Position numbers and translations under genes: made by a program. From REEB95 sp035648735 (GTDB lineage: Bacteria; Pseudomonadota; Alphaproteobacteria; ATCC43930; CGMCC-115725): a stretch of 21,774 bases of DNA. Positions 1 to 7,410 of this stretch are shown one piece after another; positions within the stretch are counted from its first letter, which is position 1; each line of letters begins with the position of its first letter. The notes under the pieces were generated by a model. It saw only the letters and a list, made by a program, of their open reading frames with translations, ran no database searches and had not been told where the DNA came from. The stretch is from NCBI GenBank assembly GCA_035648735.1, contig DASRKX010000090.1, positions 1-21,774 on the forward strand, in the 5' to 3' direction.

Positions 1-615
1 CTGCATGAGGAATTCGCCGCCGTCGAGGCGGCCAGCGCCAGCGAGGCCCTCCATTGCATCAAGGGCCAGTACCACGACGCGGTGCTGCTCGATGTCGGCC
101 TGCCCGACATGGACGGCCGCGAGCTGTGCCGGCTGATGCGCCGCGAGGGCGTGCGCGCGCCGATCCTGATGCTGACCGGCGCCGACAGCGACGCCGATAC
201 CGTGCTGGGCCTCGATTCCGGTGCCAATGACTACATCACCAAGCCGTTCCGGCTCCATGTGCTGCTCGCCCGGCTGCGCGCCCAGCTGCGCCAGCACGAG
301 CAGAGCGAGGACACCGTCTTCACCATCGGCCCCTATACCTTCCGGCCGAGCGCCAAGCTGCTGGTCGACGACGCCAAGCGCAAGAAGGTCCGGCTCACCG
401 AGAAGGAAACCGCGATCCTGAAATACCTCTACCGCGCAGGATCGCGCACCATCGGCCGCGACGTTCTGCTGAACGAGGTCTGGGGCTACAATTCGGGCGT
501 CACCACCCATACCCTCGAGACCCATGTCTACCGGCTGCGGCAGAAGATCGAGCACGACCCCGCCAAGGCCGAACTCCTGGTGACCGAGCCGGGCGGCTAC
601 CGCCTCGTCCCCTGA
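1..615 (+). CDS. OmpR/PhoB-type response regulator, 5' truncated by window
   Basis: The frame is open from base 1, so the gene starts outside the window; 204 residues are visible. The first ~85 visible residues are the later part of a receiver domain: phosphoacceptor Asp in LLDVGLPD (visible residue 31, bases 91-93), the switch Thr in LMLTGAD, and the conserved Lys in ITKPF (residue 81). The C-terminal ~100 residues form a winged-helix Trans_reg_C domain (LTEKE near its start, TLETHVYRLRQKIE as recognition helix, ending GGYRLVP). It is expected to bind DNA when phosphorylated by a sensor kinase. No cognate kinase is adjacent on the same strand; the hybrid kinase at 1177-2859 lies on the other strand and carries its own receiver. 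From general knowledge, an OmpR-type regulator near xth is common in Rhodospirillales. The target genes cannot be read from the sequence. Confidence 0.93.
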   Translation: MHEEFAAVEAASASEALHCIKGQYHDAVLLDVGLPDMDGRELCRLMRREGVRAPILMLTGADSDADTVLGLDSGANDYITKPFRLHVLLARLRAQLRQHEQSEDTVFTIGPYTFRPSAKLLVDDAKRKKVRLTEKETAILKYLYRAGSRTIGRDVLLNEVWGYNSGVTTHTLETHVYRLRQKIEHDPAKAELLVTEPGGYRLVP

Positions 616-636
616 TAGGGGAGCGCCCGCCCCAGC

Positions 637-692
637 GCCGCGCTCGACAAGCGCGGCATCGCCGAGCCAGGATGGCCCGGCTTGCGGCGATG
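637..692 (+). other. Two adjacent hairpins between response regulator and methyltransferase
   Basis: A perfect 8-bp stem (637-644 with 650-657, 5-nt loop) is followed by a longer imperfect hairpin (657-664 with 685-692, inner 665-668 with 679-682). No T-tract follows either, so a classical intrinsic terminator is not supported. The second hairpin ends just before the methyltransferase ribosome-binding site and could affect its translation. This is a fold read by eye only. Confidence 0.3.
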
Positions 693-693
693 C

Positions 694-701
694 GGAGGGG
701 G
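694..701 (+). promoter_or_regulatory. Ribosome-binding site fixing a TTG start
   Basis: GGAGGGGG lies 8 nt before the TTG at 710. This strong Shine-Dalgarno match is the reason to choose the TTG over the downstream in-frame ATG at 725. Confidence 0.7.
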
Positions 702-709
702 AACGACCG

Positions 710-1180
710 TTGAGCGCGCTCGACATGCTCATCCGGCGTCTGATGGCGCAGCGCGCCTGTCTCGAACGCGCCGGCGATTTGGTATCGCAGCTGCCCGGAC
801 CGGCGATCCAGCTCGGCTTCGGCGACGGCACCGCCTTCGACCATCTGCGCGAGGTGCTGCGCCGGCGCGAGATCATCCTGTTCAATGCCGGGCCGATCCC
901 GCCGCGGGATGACCCGGCCGAGCGCGTCGAGGGCGATCCGCGCGAAACCCTGCCGCTGCGCTGGGATCGATTGAAGCGCAGCGCGGCGCTGGCGCATCTG
1001 AATTTTCCCGTCACCGACGAGGCGCGCCTCGCCGCCGAGCTGGCGCCGCTCATCGCCCCGGTGGTTCGTCCGGGCGGCATTGTCGTCAGCGAGGTGGCGA
1101 TCGATCTGCCGGGCTGGGAGCGCGTGCCGCCGCCCGACGGCGTGCGCGAAGGCCGCCACTTCCTCTATCGCGCGCGCTAG
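710..1180 (+). CDS. Small putative SAM-dependent methyltransferase (Methyltransf_17-like)
   Basis: 156 residues from a TTG start with a strong ribosome-binding site. The N-terminus (ALDMLIRRLMAQRACLE) and the glycine-rich loop (PAIQLGFGDGTAFDHLRE, about residues 30-47) match my memory of the small family Pfam calls Methyltransf_17, a compact Rossmann SAM-binding fold of about 155-165 residues. The loop has Gln where many methyltransferases have an acidic residue. The C-terminal half keeps a strand-turn (PGGIVVSEVAIDLPGW) typical of the fold. The substrate is unknown. It follows the response regulator by about 95 nt on the same strand. Its stop codon overlaps the stop of the convergent kinase gene in the sequence CTAG. 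The family call rests on pattern memory, so function is tentative; it could also be a non-catalytic relative. Confidence 0.65.
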   Translation: MSALDMLIRRLMAQRACLERAGDLVSQLPGPAIQLGFGDGTAFDHLREVLRRREIILFNAGPIPPRDDPAERVEGDPRETLPLRWDRLKRSAALAHLNFPVTDEARLAAELAPLIAPVVRPGGIVVSEVAIDLPGWERVPPPDGVREGRHFLYRAR

Positions 1181-2859
1181 GTCTTGCCTTTGCCGCTGGC
1201 GAGCGCCTCGCGCAGTGCCGCGGCGAGCTCCTCGCGGCGATAGGGCTTGTGCAGTAGCCGGACGGTCCGGCCGAGGCTGAGCCGCGCCGCGGGAAAGCCC
1301 GAGGTCAGCAGGATGCGCAGCTTCGGCCAGCGCGCGGCGACGCGGCGCGCCAACTCGAAGCCGTCGCCCTCGCCCGGCATGATCACGTCGCTGAACAGCA
1401 GATCGACCGGCTCGCGCTCGAGAATGTCGAGCGCGGCAGCAGCGCTCGCCGCCTCGAGCGGCTGGTAGCCGAGGTCGCGCAATTGCCGCACCACGACCCG
1501 GCGCAGCGCGTCGTCGTCTTCAGCAACGAGAACGCGCTTGCCGGCGCCGGCATTGGCGGCGATCGGCTGGCGCGGGCGCTCCGCCGCCTTTGCCTCGGCG
1601 GTGGCGCGCGGCAGGAAGAGACAGAACGTCGTGCCCTTGCCGGGCTTGCTGTGGACGTTGATGTGGCCGTCCGACTGCTTGATGAAGCCGAACACCATGG
1701 CCAATCCCAAGCCCGTGCCCTTGCCGCGCTCCTTGGTGGTGAAGAACGGCTCGAAGATATGCGTCACGATTTCTCGGGCCATGCCGGCGCCGGTATCGCT
1801 GACCTCGATCACGGCGTAGTCGCCCGGCGCCACCTCCGCATGTTCGGCGACACGGCTAGCATCGAGTGCCCGGTTGTATGTCGCGAATATCAGCTTGCCG
1901 CCGTCGGGCATTGCGTCGCGCGCATTGGTGGCAAGATTGGCGAGCGCGCTCTGGAGCTGCCCCGGATCGGCGACGACCGGCCAGATGTCGGGCGCGAGGA
2001 CGACGGAGATCTCGGTCATCGGGCCGAGCGTGCGCGACAAAAGCTTGGCCATCTCCTCAACCAGCGCGTTGAGCTCGATTCGCTCGGGCTGTAGCGTCTG
2101 GGCGCGGGCGAAGGCGAGCAGCCGGCGCGTCAGATCGGCGCCCTTGAGCGCGGCCCCGAGCGCGTCACGGTGCAATTCGCGGTCCTGCGGCTCGCGCTCG
2201 AAATGCGGCGCGAGCAGATCGAGGCTGCCGATGATAATGCCAAGCAAATTGTTGAAGTCATGCGCCAAGCCGCCGGTCAGATTACCGATCGCCTCCATCT
2301 TCTGCGCTTGTTGCAGTTGTTCCGCGACGTTGCGGCGGGTCGTGATGTCGCGCACCGATCCGACGAATTCGCGCGTGCCGTGCTCGCTGGGAATTTCGGC
2401 CACGGCCAGCTCGACCGGGAAAATCGAGCCATCCTTGCGCCGGCCCTTGACCTCGATGACGCGTCCGGTGATCTGGGCTATGCCGGCTCGCATATAGGAT
2501 TCAAGATAGCCGTCAGGCCCGCTGTGATAGGGCTCTGGCATCAGCAACTTGACGTTGCGACCGATCACCTCGTCCGCGCCATAGCCGAAAATGCGCTCGG
2601 CCGGCTTGCTGAAGCTGGTGACCGACCCATGCTGGTCGATGGTGATGAGTCCGTCGACGAAATTGTCGATGATCGTGCGCGAGCGCGCCTGGCTGTCGCG
2701 CAAGCTCGATTCGGCTTGGCGCAACGCCCGGTTGGTGGGGCCCCGCGGCGATGGTGGCCTGGACAGGGAATCGTTCAAGGCGGGATGATCGGCGTTGCCG
2801 ACGCACGCGACAATGTCCAATTGCAGACAATCCGATAAATCTATCGTTATCGCATTCAC
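1177..2859 (-). CDS. Soluble PAS hybrid histidine kinase with C-terminal receiver
   Basis: 560 residues, GTG start at 2859. Domains in order: short N-terminal region; PAS (about 60-175) of FixL-like appearance (FGYGADEVIGRNV, MPEPYH, RRKDGSIFPVEL); HisKA with phospho-His200 in GLAHDFNN; HATPase with N312, the DTGAGM box at 355-360 and GTGLGLA at 381-387; receiver (441-558) with phosphoacceptor D491 and K538. No membrane segment is visible, so it should sense a cytoplasmic signal. The position matching the haem-binding His of rhizobial FixL appears to be Gln129, so oxygen sensing through haem is unlikely. It starts 12 nt after the acyl-CoA synthetase stop, and its GGGGTAGG-like ribosome-binding site overlaps that stop, so the two are probably cotranscribed. 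Stop overlaps the convergent methyltransferase stop. The phosphotransfer partner is not in the window. Confidence 0.92.
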   Translation of the reverse strand: MNAITIDLSDCLQLDIVACVGNADHPALNDSLSRPPSPRGPTNRALRQAESSLRDSQARSRTIIDNFVDGLITIDQHGSVTSFSKPAERIFGYGADEVIGRNVKLLMPEPYHSGPDGYLESYMRAGIAQITGRVIEVKGRRKDGSIFPVELAVAEIPSEHGTREFVGSVRDITTRRNVAEQLQQAQKMEAIGNLTGGLAHDFNNLLGIIIGSLDLLAPHFEREPQDRELHRDALGAALKGADLTRRLLAFARAQTLQPERIELNALVEEMAKLLSRTLGPMTEISVVLAPDIWPVVADPGQLQSALANLATNARDAMPDGGKLIFATYNRALDASRVAEHAEVAPGDYAVIEVSDTGAGMAREIVTHIFEPFFTTKERGKGTGLGLAMVFGFIKQSDGHINVHSKPGKGTTFCLFLPRATAEAKAAERPRQPIAANAGAGKRVLVAEDDDALRRVVVRQLRDLGYQPLEAASAAAALDILEREPVDLLFSDVIMPGEGDGFELARRVAARWPKLRILLTSGFPAARLSLGRTVRLLHKPYRREELAAALREALASGKGKT

Positions 2860-2871
2860 GCGCCGGTATGC

Positions 2872-4278
2872 CTACCCCGCGCGAGCCTCCGCCCGCAGCG
2901 CCGGGTAGCGCGCCAGCAGACCGGCGCATTCCGCCATGGCCTCGACGTCGTTGAACACCGGCACGCCGGCGGCTTCCAGCGCGGCGAACCATTCCGCCTT
3001 GCCGGGCAGGGTGCCCATCATCGAATAGAGGAATGGGATCGGCACAAGGCGCGCGCCTTCCGCCATGCGCACCACCACGGGCGCCGCATCGACCATGAAG
3101 GGCACGACGTGGATGCCGAGGATCGCATCGAAGGCGGCGGATCCCGCTGCGATCGCCGCCTCGAGCGCGAGGCCGAAGCGGTCCTCGCGCGCATCGGCGA
3201 GCAGGTCGATCGGATTGGCGACCGCCGCTTCGGGCGGCAGCGCCGCGCGGAGATTGTCGTGCATCGCGCGCGGCAGGGCGACGAGGTCGAGGCCCTGCGC
3301 CGCCGCCTCGTCGGCGCAGATCACGCCGGGGCCGCCGGAATTCGACAGGATCAGCACGCGTCTGCGGATGCCTTGCGGGAAGGCGCCGAAGCCCTTGCCG
3401 GCGAGCAAAAGCCGCCGGAGGCTGTTGACGCGCAGCACGCAGGATTCGCGGCACAGGCGTTCGATCGCTGCTTCGTCGCGCGCTTGGGCCCCAGTGTGCC
3501 GCGCGGCGGCGGCGGCGCCTTGCGCGGTGCGGCCGCCCATCAGCGCCACGACCGGCTTCCTGGCCGCGATGCGGCGCGCGGCGGCGCGGAAGCGCTTTTC
3601 GTCCTCGATGTTCTCGACATAGAGCAGCACGGTCGAGATCGCATCCAGACCCCCGAGGTATTCGAGATAGTCGGCGATGCCGAGCTGCACCGCGTTGCCG
3701 ACCGAGACCAGCGAGCCCAGCGGAATGGCAAGATCCTTGGCGGCCGCGATCGCCTCCTCGCCCAGCGCCCCCGATTGGGTGATGAAGGCGCAAGCGCCCT
3801 TGGCATTCGGGCCGGGCGGCAGATCGCGCAGAAAAGTGGCCGCGAAGGGCGCGCCCTTGGGCAGGTGGATGATCCCGGCGCAATTCGGGCCGACGATGGT
3901 AAGATTTTCCCGGGCGATGAGCGCGCGCAGCTCCCGGTCGCGCGCCAAGCCGGCATCGCCCGCCTCGGCGAAGCCGCCGGGCAGGATGAGGAGATTGCGG
4001 TGGCCGCTCGCCGCCGCCTCGCGCACCGCATCGAGAATCAAATCGGGGCGGATGACGATGACGACGAGATCGGCCGGCCGGTCGAGCGCGCGCAGATCGC
4101 GCCGCACCTTAAGGCCGAGCATTTCTCCGCCCTTGGGATTGACCGGCACGATCTCGCCGGCAAAACCCGAGATGCGCAGATTCTGCAGCACGGCGCCGCC
4201 CGACGAGGTGGCGCGGTCGCTCGCGCCGACGACGGCGACGCTCTTGGGCGCGAAGAAGGGGGCGAGGTCGCGCGCCAT
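2872..4278 (-). CDS. Acyl-CoA synthetase (NDP-forming), alpha-type chain only
   Basis: 468 residues. The ATG at 4278 overlaps the xth stop in TGATG, indicating translational coupling; longer in-frame starts upstream would lie inside xth. Residues 5-135 form a CoA-binding Rossmann domain (SVAVVGASD at 13-21, PVNPKG at 45-50, GPNCAG at 130-135). Residues 155-290 form the first succinyl-CoA-ligase-like domain, with the probable phospho-His at 261 (RHTGAQA). Residues 305-460 form the second flavodoxin-like ligase domain (LSNSGGPGV, NPIDLL). The family forms acyl-CoA from acid, CoA and ATP through a phosphohistidine relay. Fused enzymes are about 700 residues with an ATP-grasp beta part; that part is absent here and no separate beta gene is in the window. 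It may pair with a distant beta subunit, or act as a CoA-binding regulator. Substrate unknown. Confidence 0.88.
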   Translation of the reverse strand: MARDLAPFFAPKSVAVVGASDRATSSGGAVLQNLRISGFAGEIVPVNPKGGEMLGLKVRRDLRALDRPADLVVIVIRPDLILDAVREAAASGHRNLLILPGGFAEAGDAGLARDRELRALIARENLTIVGPNCAGIIHLPKGAPFAATFLRDLPPGPNAKGACAFITQSGALGEEAIAAAKDLAIPLGSLVSVGNAVQLGIADYLEYLGGLDAISTVLLYVENIEDEKRFRAAARRIAARKPVVALMGGRTAQGAAAAARHTGAQARDEAAIERLCRESCVLRVNSLRRLLLAGKGFGAFPQGIRRRVLILSNSGGPGVICADEAAAQGLDLVALPRAMHDNLRAALPPEAAVANPIDLLADAREDRFGLALEAAIAAGSAAFDAILGIHVVPFMVDAAPVVVRMAEGARLVPIPFLYSMMGTLPGKAEWFAALEAAGVPVFNDVEAMAECAGLLARYPALRAEARAG

Positions 4279-5072
4279 CAGCCGATGTTCAGCATGACGG
4301 GAACGTGGTCCGAGGCGAGCTGCCAGTCGCGCGCCTGGCGGTGGACCTTCATCTGCTTCAGCGCCGGCTGGAGTTGCGGCGAGACCCAGATGTGATCGAG
4401 CCGGCGGCCGCGATCCGACGCCGCCCAATCCTGCGCGCGGTAACTCCACCAGGTGTAGAGTTTTTCGCTCGCCGGAACAAAATATCGCATTGCGTCGACG
4501 AAGCCGCCGCGCGCCCGCACGCGGTTGAGTTTTTCCACTTCAATCGGCGTGTGGCTCACCACCTTGAGCAGCTGCTTGTGCGACCACACGTCGTGCTCGA
4601 GCGGCGCGACGTTGAGGTCGCCGACCAGGATCATGGTCTTTTTGCGCGCCTTCTCGCCGGCGAAATAGGCGGAGATTTCGTCGAGGAATTGCAGCTTGTG
4701 GGCGAATTTGACGTTGGCCTCGGGATCGGGAACATCGCCGCCGGCCGGAACATAGATGTTGTGCAGCTCGATGCCGCCCGGCAGCGCTGCCACGACATGG
4801 CGGCAATCCTCGCGCGCGCACCAGCTCTGATTCCGGGGCTTCTCCAGGGGGATTCGGGAAAGAATCGCGACGCCGTTATAGCCCTTCATGCCGTGGACGA
4901 GCTGGTGCGCGTAGCCCAGCTTGGCGACGGCCTCGCGCGGGAAGAACTCGTCCCGCGTCTTGGTCTCCTGCAGGCAGATGACGTCGGGCGCCAGCTGCTC
5001 CGCCAGCCGCTTCAGGTTCTTGATCCTGAGGCGCACGGAATTGACGTTCCAGGTGACGATTTTGAGCGACAT
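4278..5072 (-). CDS. xth: Exodeoxyribonuclease III / AP endonuclease
   Basis: 264 residues, the usual length for bacterial ExoIII. The N-terminus KIVTWNVNSVR is diagnostic; further catalytic or metal-binding motifs are LQETK (E36), the GDLNVAP loop (D152, N154), RLDHIWV (D226) and the terminal SDHVPV (D255, H256). It cleaves DNA at abasic sites and removes 3' blocks during base-excision repair, in the cytoplasm. The ATG at 5072 follows the stop of the preceding gene by 14 nt, with AGGG at that stop as a possible ribosome-binding site. Its own stop overlaps the next start. Placement inside a run of CoA-related genes is unusual; it may simply have been joined to a conserved housekeeping neighbour. 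Confidence 0.96.
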   Translation of the reverse strand: MSLKIVTWNVNSVRLRIKNLKRLAEQLAPDVICLQETKTRDEFFPREAVAKLGYAHQLVHGMKGYNGVAILSRIPLEKPRNQSWCAREDCRHVVAALPGGIELHNIYVPAGGDVPDPEANVKFAHKLQFLDEISAYFAGEKARKKTMILVGDLNVAPLEHDVWSHKQLLKVVSHTPIEVEKLNRVRARGGFVDAMRYFVPASEKLYTWWSYRAQDWAASDRGRRLDHIWVSPQLQPALKQMKVHRQARDWQLASDHVPVMLNIG

Positions 5073-5086
5073 GGCGGGAAAGAACC

Positions 5087-5659
5087 CTAGAACACAAAGC
5101 AGCTTCGCGCGACAACGCCGAGCGGCCAGCGGCCGCGCGCGAAGAGGCGGAATTTCCGGACGAAGGCGTGATGATCCGGCGCCTCGGTCAGCAGCGCCAG
5201 CGCGCGCTGGTGGCAGGCCTGGCCCACGGCACCCCCCGCGACCTTGGCCAGCGCCTCGGACGATATCCCGGCGCGGGCCAAGGCGGCGGCGGCATGGTCG
5301 CGCAGCGCCACCGCTTCTTCGGTGATCTCGGTCAGCGCCTTGAGCAGCGGAGCGCGGCCGTAGCGCGCCGCCCCCATGCGGTGCAGCGCCTGCTCGGCGG
5401 CGGTTTCGGCTTCCCACCATTCGCGCCCCCAATCGGCGCGGCGGATGGTGGCTTCGGCCTGTCGCCAATCCGGCACCGCGGCGACCGGGAGATCGCCGAG
5501 GCCGAGCGATGCGACATAGCCTTGCGCCAGCGCGCGCTCCGCATCGCCGAGGGGAGCGCCGCAGGCGCCGAACCACGCCAGCGTCTTGATCTCGGCCCGG
5601 AAAGCGGCGAGCCGGCCGAAGACGGCGTCGGCCGCCCCGCTGTCCGCCGATCCGCTCAA
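5087..5659 (-). CDS. Unrecognised 190-aa protein coupled to the diiron protein
   Basis: I do not recognise a characterised family. The best start is the TTG at 5659, which overlaps the stop of the upstream gene in TTGA, with GAGG four bases before it; upstream in-frame sequence is only the shadow of that gene. The predicted protein is soluble, Ala-rich and mostly helical, with no signal peptide or membrane segment. Distinctive parts are KTLAWFGACG (25-34), DWGREWWEAE (76-85) and a C-terminal KFRLFARGRWPLG followed by a Phe-rich end; the conserved-looking C-terminus suggests an uncharacterised alphaproteobacterial family. Cys33 and Cys149 are present but form no metal motif. Overlap with the ferritin-fold gene suggests a shared job, for example as a partner or assembly factor, but that is inference only. 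Confidence 0.75.
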   Translation of the reverse strand: MSGSADSGAADAVFGRLAAFRAEIKTLAWFGACGAPLGDAERALAQGYVASLGLGDLPVAAVPDWRQAEATIRRADWGREWWEAETAAEQALHRMGAARYGRAPLLKALTEITEEAVALRDHAAAALARAGISSEALAKVAGGAVGQACHQRALALLTEAPDHHAFVRKFRLFARGRWPLGVVARSCFVF

Positions 5660-6366
5660 GCGGCCTCGGCGACCTCGGGCAATCTCAGCTTCAGATGGCC
5701 TTCGACGACGGCGCGCACCCGCACCATGAAATCGGCGCGCATGTCCTCGTTGGAATGCTGCTTGATGCCGCAGCGGCGATAGAGCGCGTTGTTCTCGGAA
5801 TTCGCCTTGCCGAAGAAGGCCGGCATCAGCGGGAAATACTGGTCGATCGCCGCCTGCACCTTGGCGCGGCCCTCGGCGGTCTTGATCAGCTCGGTGCAGG
5901 TGTCCTTGCCGAATTGCGAGTGGAAGATCTCCTCCGGCATGGTCATGCGCGCCAGATTGCGCAGCGGCAGGAAGCTGCACTTCATCAGATCCTCGATCTG
6001 GATGATCTCGGCGAGGTCGGCCAGCAGCTTCACGACGCAGAATTCCTCCCAGCTCTTGAGCGGGAATTCAAAGATCGAGAGCGGCTTGCGCGTCGCCGGG
6101 CTGAGCTCCTCGGCGGGAATGCCCATCTGCTCGCCCAATTGGCGGAAGCGCACATGGTGGCCGTATTCCTCCATGGCGATGCGGCAGGTCAGCCATTTGA
6201 GATAGGGAGTCGGCGCCAGCGCGATCGCCGGCTCGTCATAGACCTGCGCGCCGTAGAGCTCGTTGACGGCGTGGCTGCGGATCACCTTGCGCAGGGCCAG
6301 CCGATACTCGTCGGACGCATCCTTTAGGGCCTCGACGGATTTGACGGTCTGCGCGGCGGCGGTCAT
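5656..6366 (-). CDS. PaaA/PaaC-like ferritin-fold diiron protein
   Basis: 236 residues. The sequence resembles the phenylacetic acid catabolic family (PaaA/PaaC, PF05138-like), helical ferritin-fold proteins whose active members carry a carboxylate-bridged diiron site and oxygenate CoA thioesters. Candidate ligands form two half-sites: E36 (NELYG) with E67/H70 (EEYGHH), and E120 (DLAEII) with E146/H149 (EEIFHS). Having both ExxH motifs points to a catalytic PaaA-like rather than a structural PaaC-like subunit. The ATG at 6366 has GGAAGG six bases upstream. It follows the SDR gene by 47 nt and overlaps the next gene by 4 nt. No paaB, paaC, paaD or reductase paaE lies nearby, so this is not a phenylacetate operon. 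Substrate unknown; a hydroxylase or epoxidase acting on an acyl-CoA is a reasonable guess. Confidence 0.85.
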   Translation of the reverse strand: MTAAAQTVKSVEALKDASDEYRLALRKVIRSHAVNELYGAQVYDEPAIALAPTPYLKWLTCRIAMEEYGHHVRFRQLGEQMGIPAEELSPATRKPLSIFEFPLKSWEEFCVVKLLADLAEIIQIEDLMKCSFLPLRNLARMTMPEEIFHSQFGKDTCTELIKTAEGRAKVQAAIDQYFPLMPAFFGKANSENNALYRRCGIKQHSNEDMRADFMVRVRAVVEGHLKLRLPEVAEAA

Positions 6367-6382
6367 GGCTTACCTTCCGGAG

Positions 6383-6399
6383 TCTATAGACCTATAGGT
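6383..6399. promoter_or_regulatory. Pair of adjacent palindromes with CTATAG cores
   Basis: TCTATAGA (6383-6390) is immediately followed, sharing one A, by ACCTATAGGT (6390-6399). Both are perfect palindromes and the CTATAG cores repeat 8 bp apart. They form an AT-rich island in a GC-rich 47-nt gap between the SDR and diiron genes. It could be a regulator site or an internal promoter -10 region; no good -35 is visible. Confidence 0.35.
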
Positions 6400-6413
6400 A
6401 TTCGACCATTCTC

Positions 6414-7343
6414 TCAGAGAACCGGCTTTTGGGCAAAGGCTTCGAGGTCGGTCTCGAGCGGGGTGAAGGAAGGCGCCAGCTTGGCCTGGATGGCGGCGCC
6501 GAGATCCGCCGGCTGGGCGACAAGGACGCTGGCCGCCGGGCGCGGCTGCGACAGCAGGAAGACCTCGCGGCCGCGCACGCCGAAGAGCTGGCCCGAGACC
6601 TCCGCCGCCGAATCGGCGGCGAGCCAGGCGACAAGGTCGGCCACCGGCTGCAACGGGATGGTCATCGCCTTGTCCTTGTAGGCCTGCTGCGCCGGGTTCT
6701 GCGGCTTGATCGATTCGGTGACGCGCGTCGCGGCGAAGGGCGACACCGCGTTGCAGGTGATGCGCGAGCGCGCCATGTCGAGCGCGGCGACCCGGGTCAG
6801 GCCGAACAGCCCGGCCTTCGACGCGGCATAGGCCGCCTGGCCGTAATTGCCGTAGAAGCCGGCGGTCGAGACGATGTTGACGATGCGCCCCCAGCCATAG
6901 GGATCGCCGCCGCGCTTGGCCTTGGCCTGGTCGCGCAGCAGCGGCGTCGCCGCCGCGATCATGTAGAAGGCGGCCGAGAGATTGGTGCGGATCACCGCTT
7001 CCCAATCGAGCGGATCGAATTTGAAAACGAAGGCGTCGCGAATGATCGCGGCGTTGTTGACCAGGATGTCGATGCCGCCGAAGCGGCTGCGCGCCAGATC
7101 GATGGCGGCCTGGGCGGCCGAGGGCGAGGCGATGCTTTCGCTGAAGGCGCAGGCCCGCGCGCCCCATGACTTGGCAAGATCCCGTGCCGCATTGGGATCG
7201 GCGCCGTCGCCGCCAATGCCGGTGCCGTTATCGGCGATCACGACGGAAGCGCCCTGCGCGTGCAGCGTCGCGGCGATGGCGCGGCCGATACCGCGCGCGC
7301 CGCCCGTCACCAGGGCGACGCGGCCTTTGAGGATGGCGCTCAT
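6414..7343 (-). CDS. SDR-family dehydrogenase, hydroxyacyl-CoA type
   Basis: 309 residues from ATG 7343, with AGGA eight bases upstream. Classical short-chain dehydrogenase: NAD(P)-binding TGGARGIG at 13-20, NNAA at 96-99, catalytic S159, Y172 and K176 (YAASK). The stretch around GFYGNYGQAAYAASK and the 50-residue C-terminal extension (GVRGREVFLLSQPRP and after) resemble the bacterial and peroxisomal multifunctional-enzyme-type (R)-3-hydroxyacyl-CoA dehydrogenases rather than the 245-residue FabG type. The predicted reaction is oxidation of a hydroxyl on an acyl-CoA, or the reverse reduction, in the cytoplasm. It is the first gene of the six-gene minus-strand run. The -35-like TTGACC at 7372-7377 has only a weak -10 partner. 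Exact substrate not visible. Confidence 0.9.
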   Translation of the reverse strand: MSAILKGRVALVTGGARGIGRAIAATLHAQGASVVIADNGTGIGGDGADPNAARDLAKSWGARACAFSESIASPSAAQAAIDLARSRFGGIDILVNNAAIIRDAFVFKFDPLDWEAVIRTNLSAAFYMIAAATPLLRDQAKAKRGGDPYGWGRIVNIVSTAGFYGNYGQAAYAASKAGLFGLTRVAALDMARSRITCNAVSPFAATRVTESIKPQNPAQQAYKDKAMTIPLQPVADLVAWLAADSAAEVSGQLFGVRGREVFLLSQPRPAASVLVAQPADLGAAIQAKLAPSFTPLETDLEAFAQKPVL

Positions 7344-7410
7344 GGAGCGGCATCCTGCATGGAACCGCCGGACGGTCAAGCAGGGGCGGCCGGCGGGAAT
7401 TGCGCCCCAA

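Noticed and set aside
3109..4395. 428-codon plus-strand frame opposite the acyl-CoA synthetase
   Set aside because: Shadow composition and spans the end of two real minus-strand genes.
5656..6366. Part of a phenylacetate degradation operon
   Set aside because: Only one PaaA/PaaC-like gene is present; paaB, paaD, paaE, paaG, paaK and others are absent.
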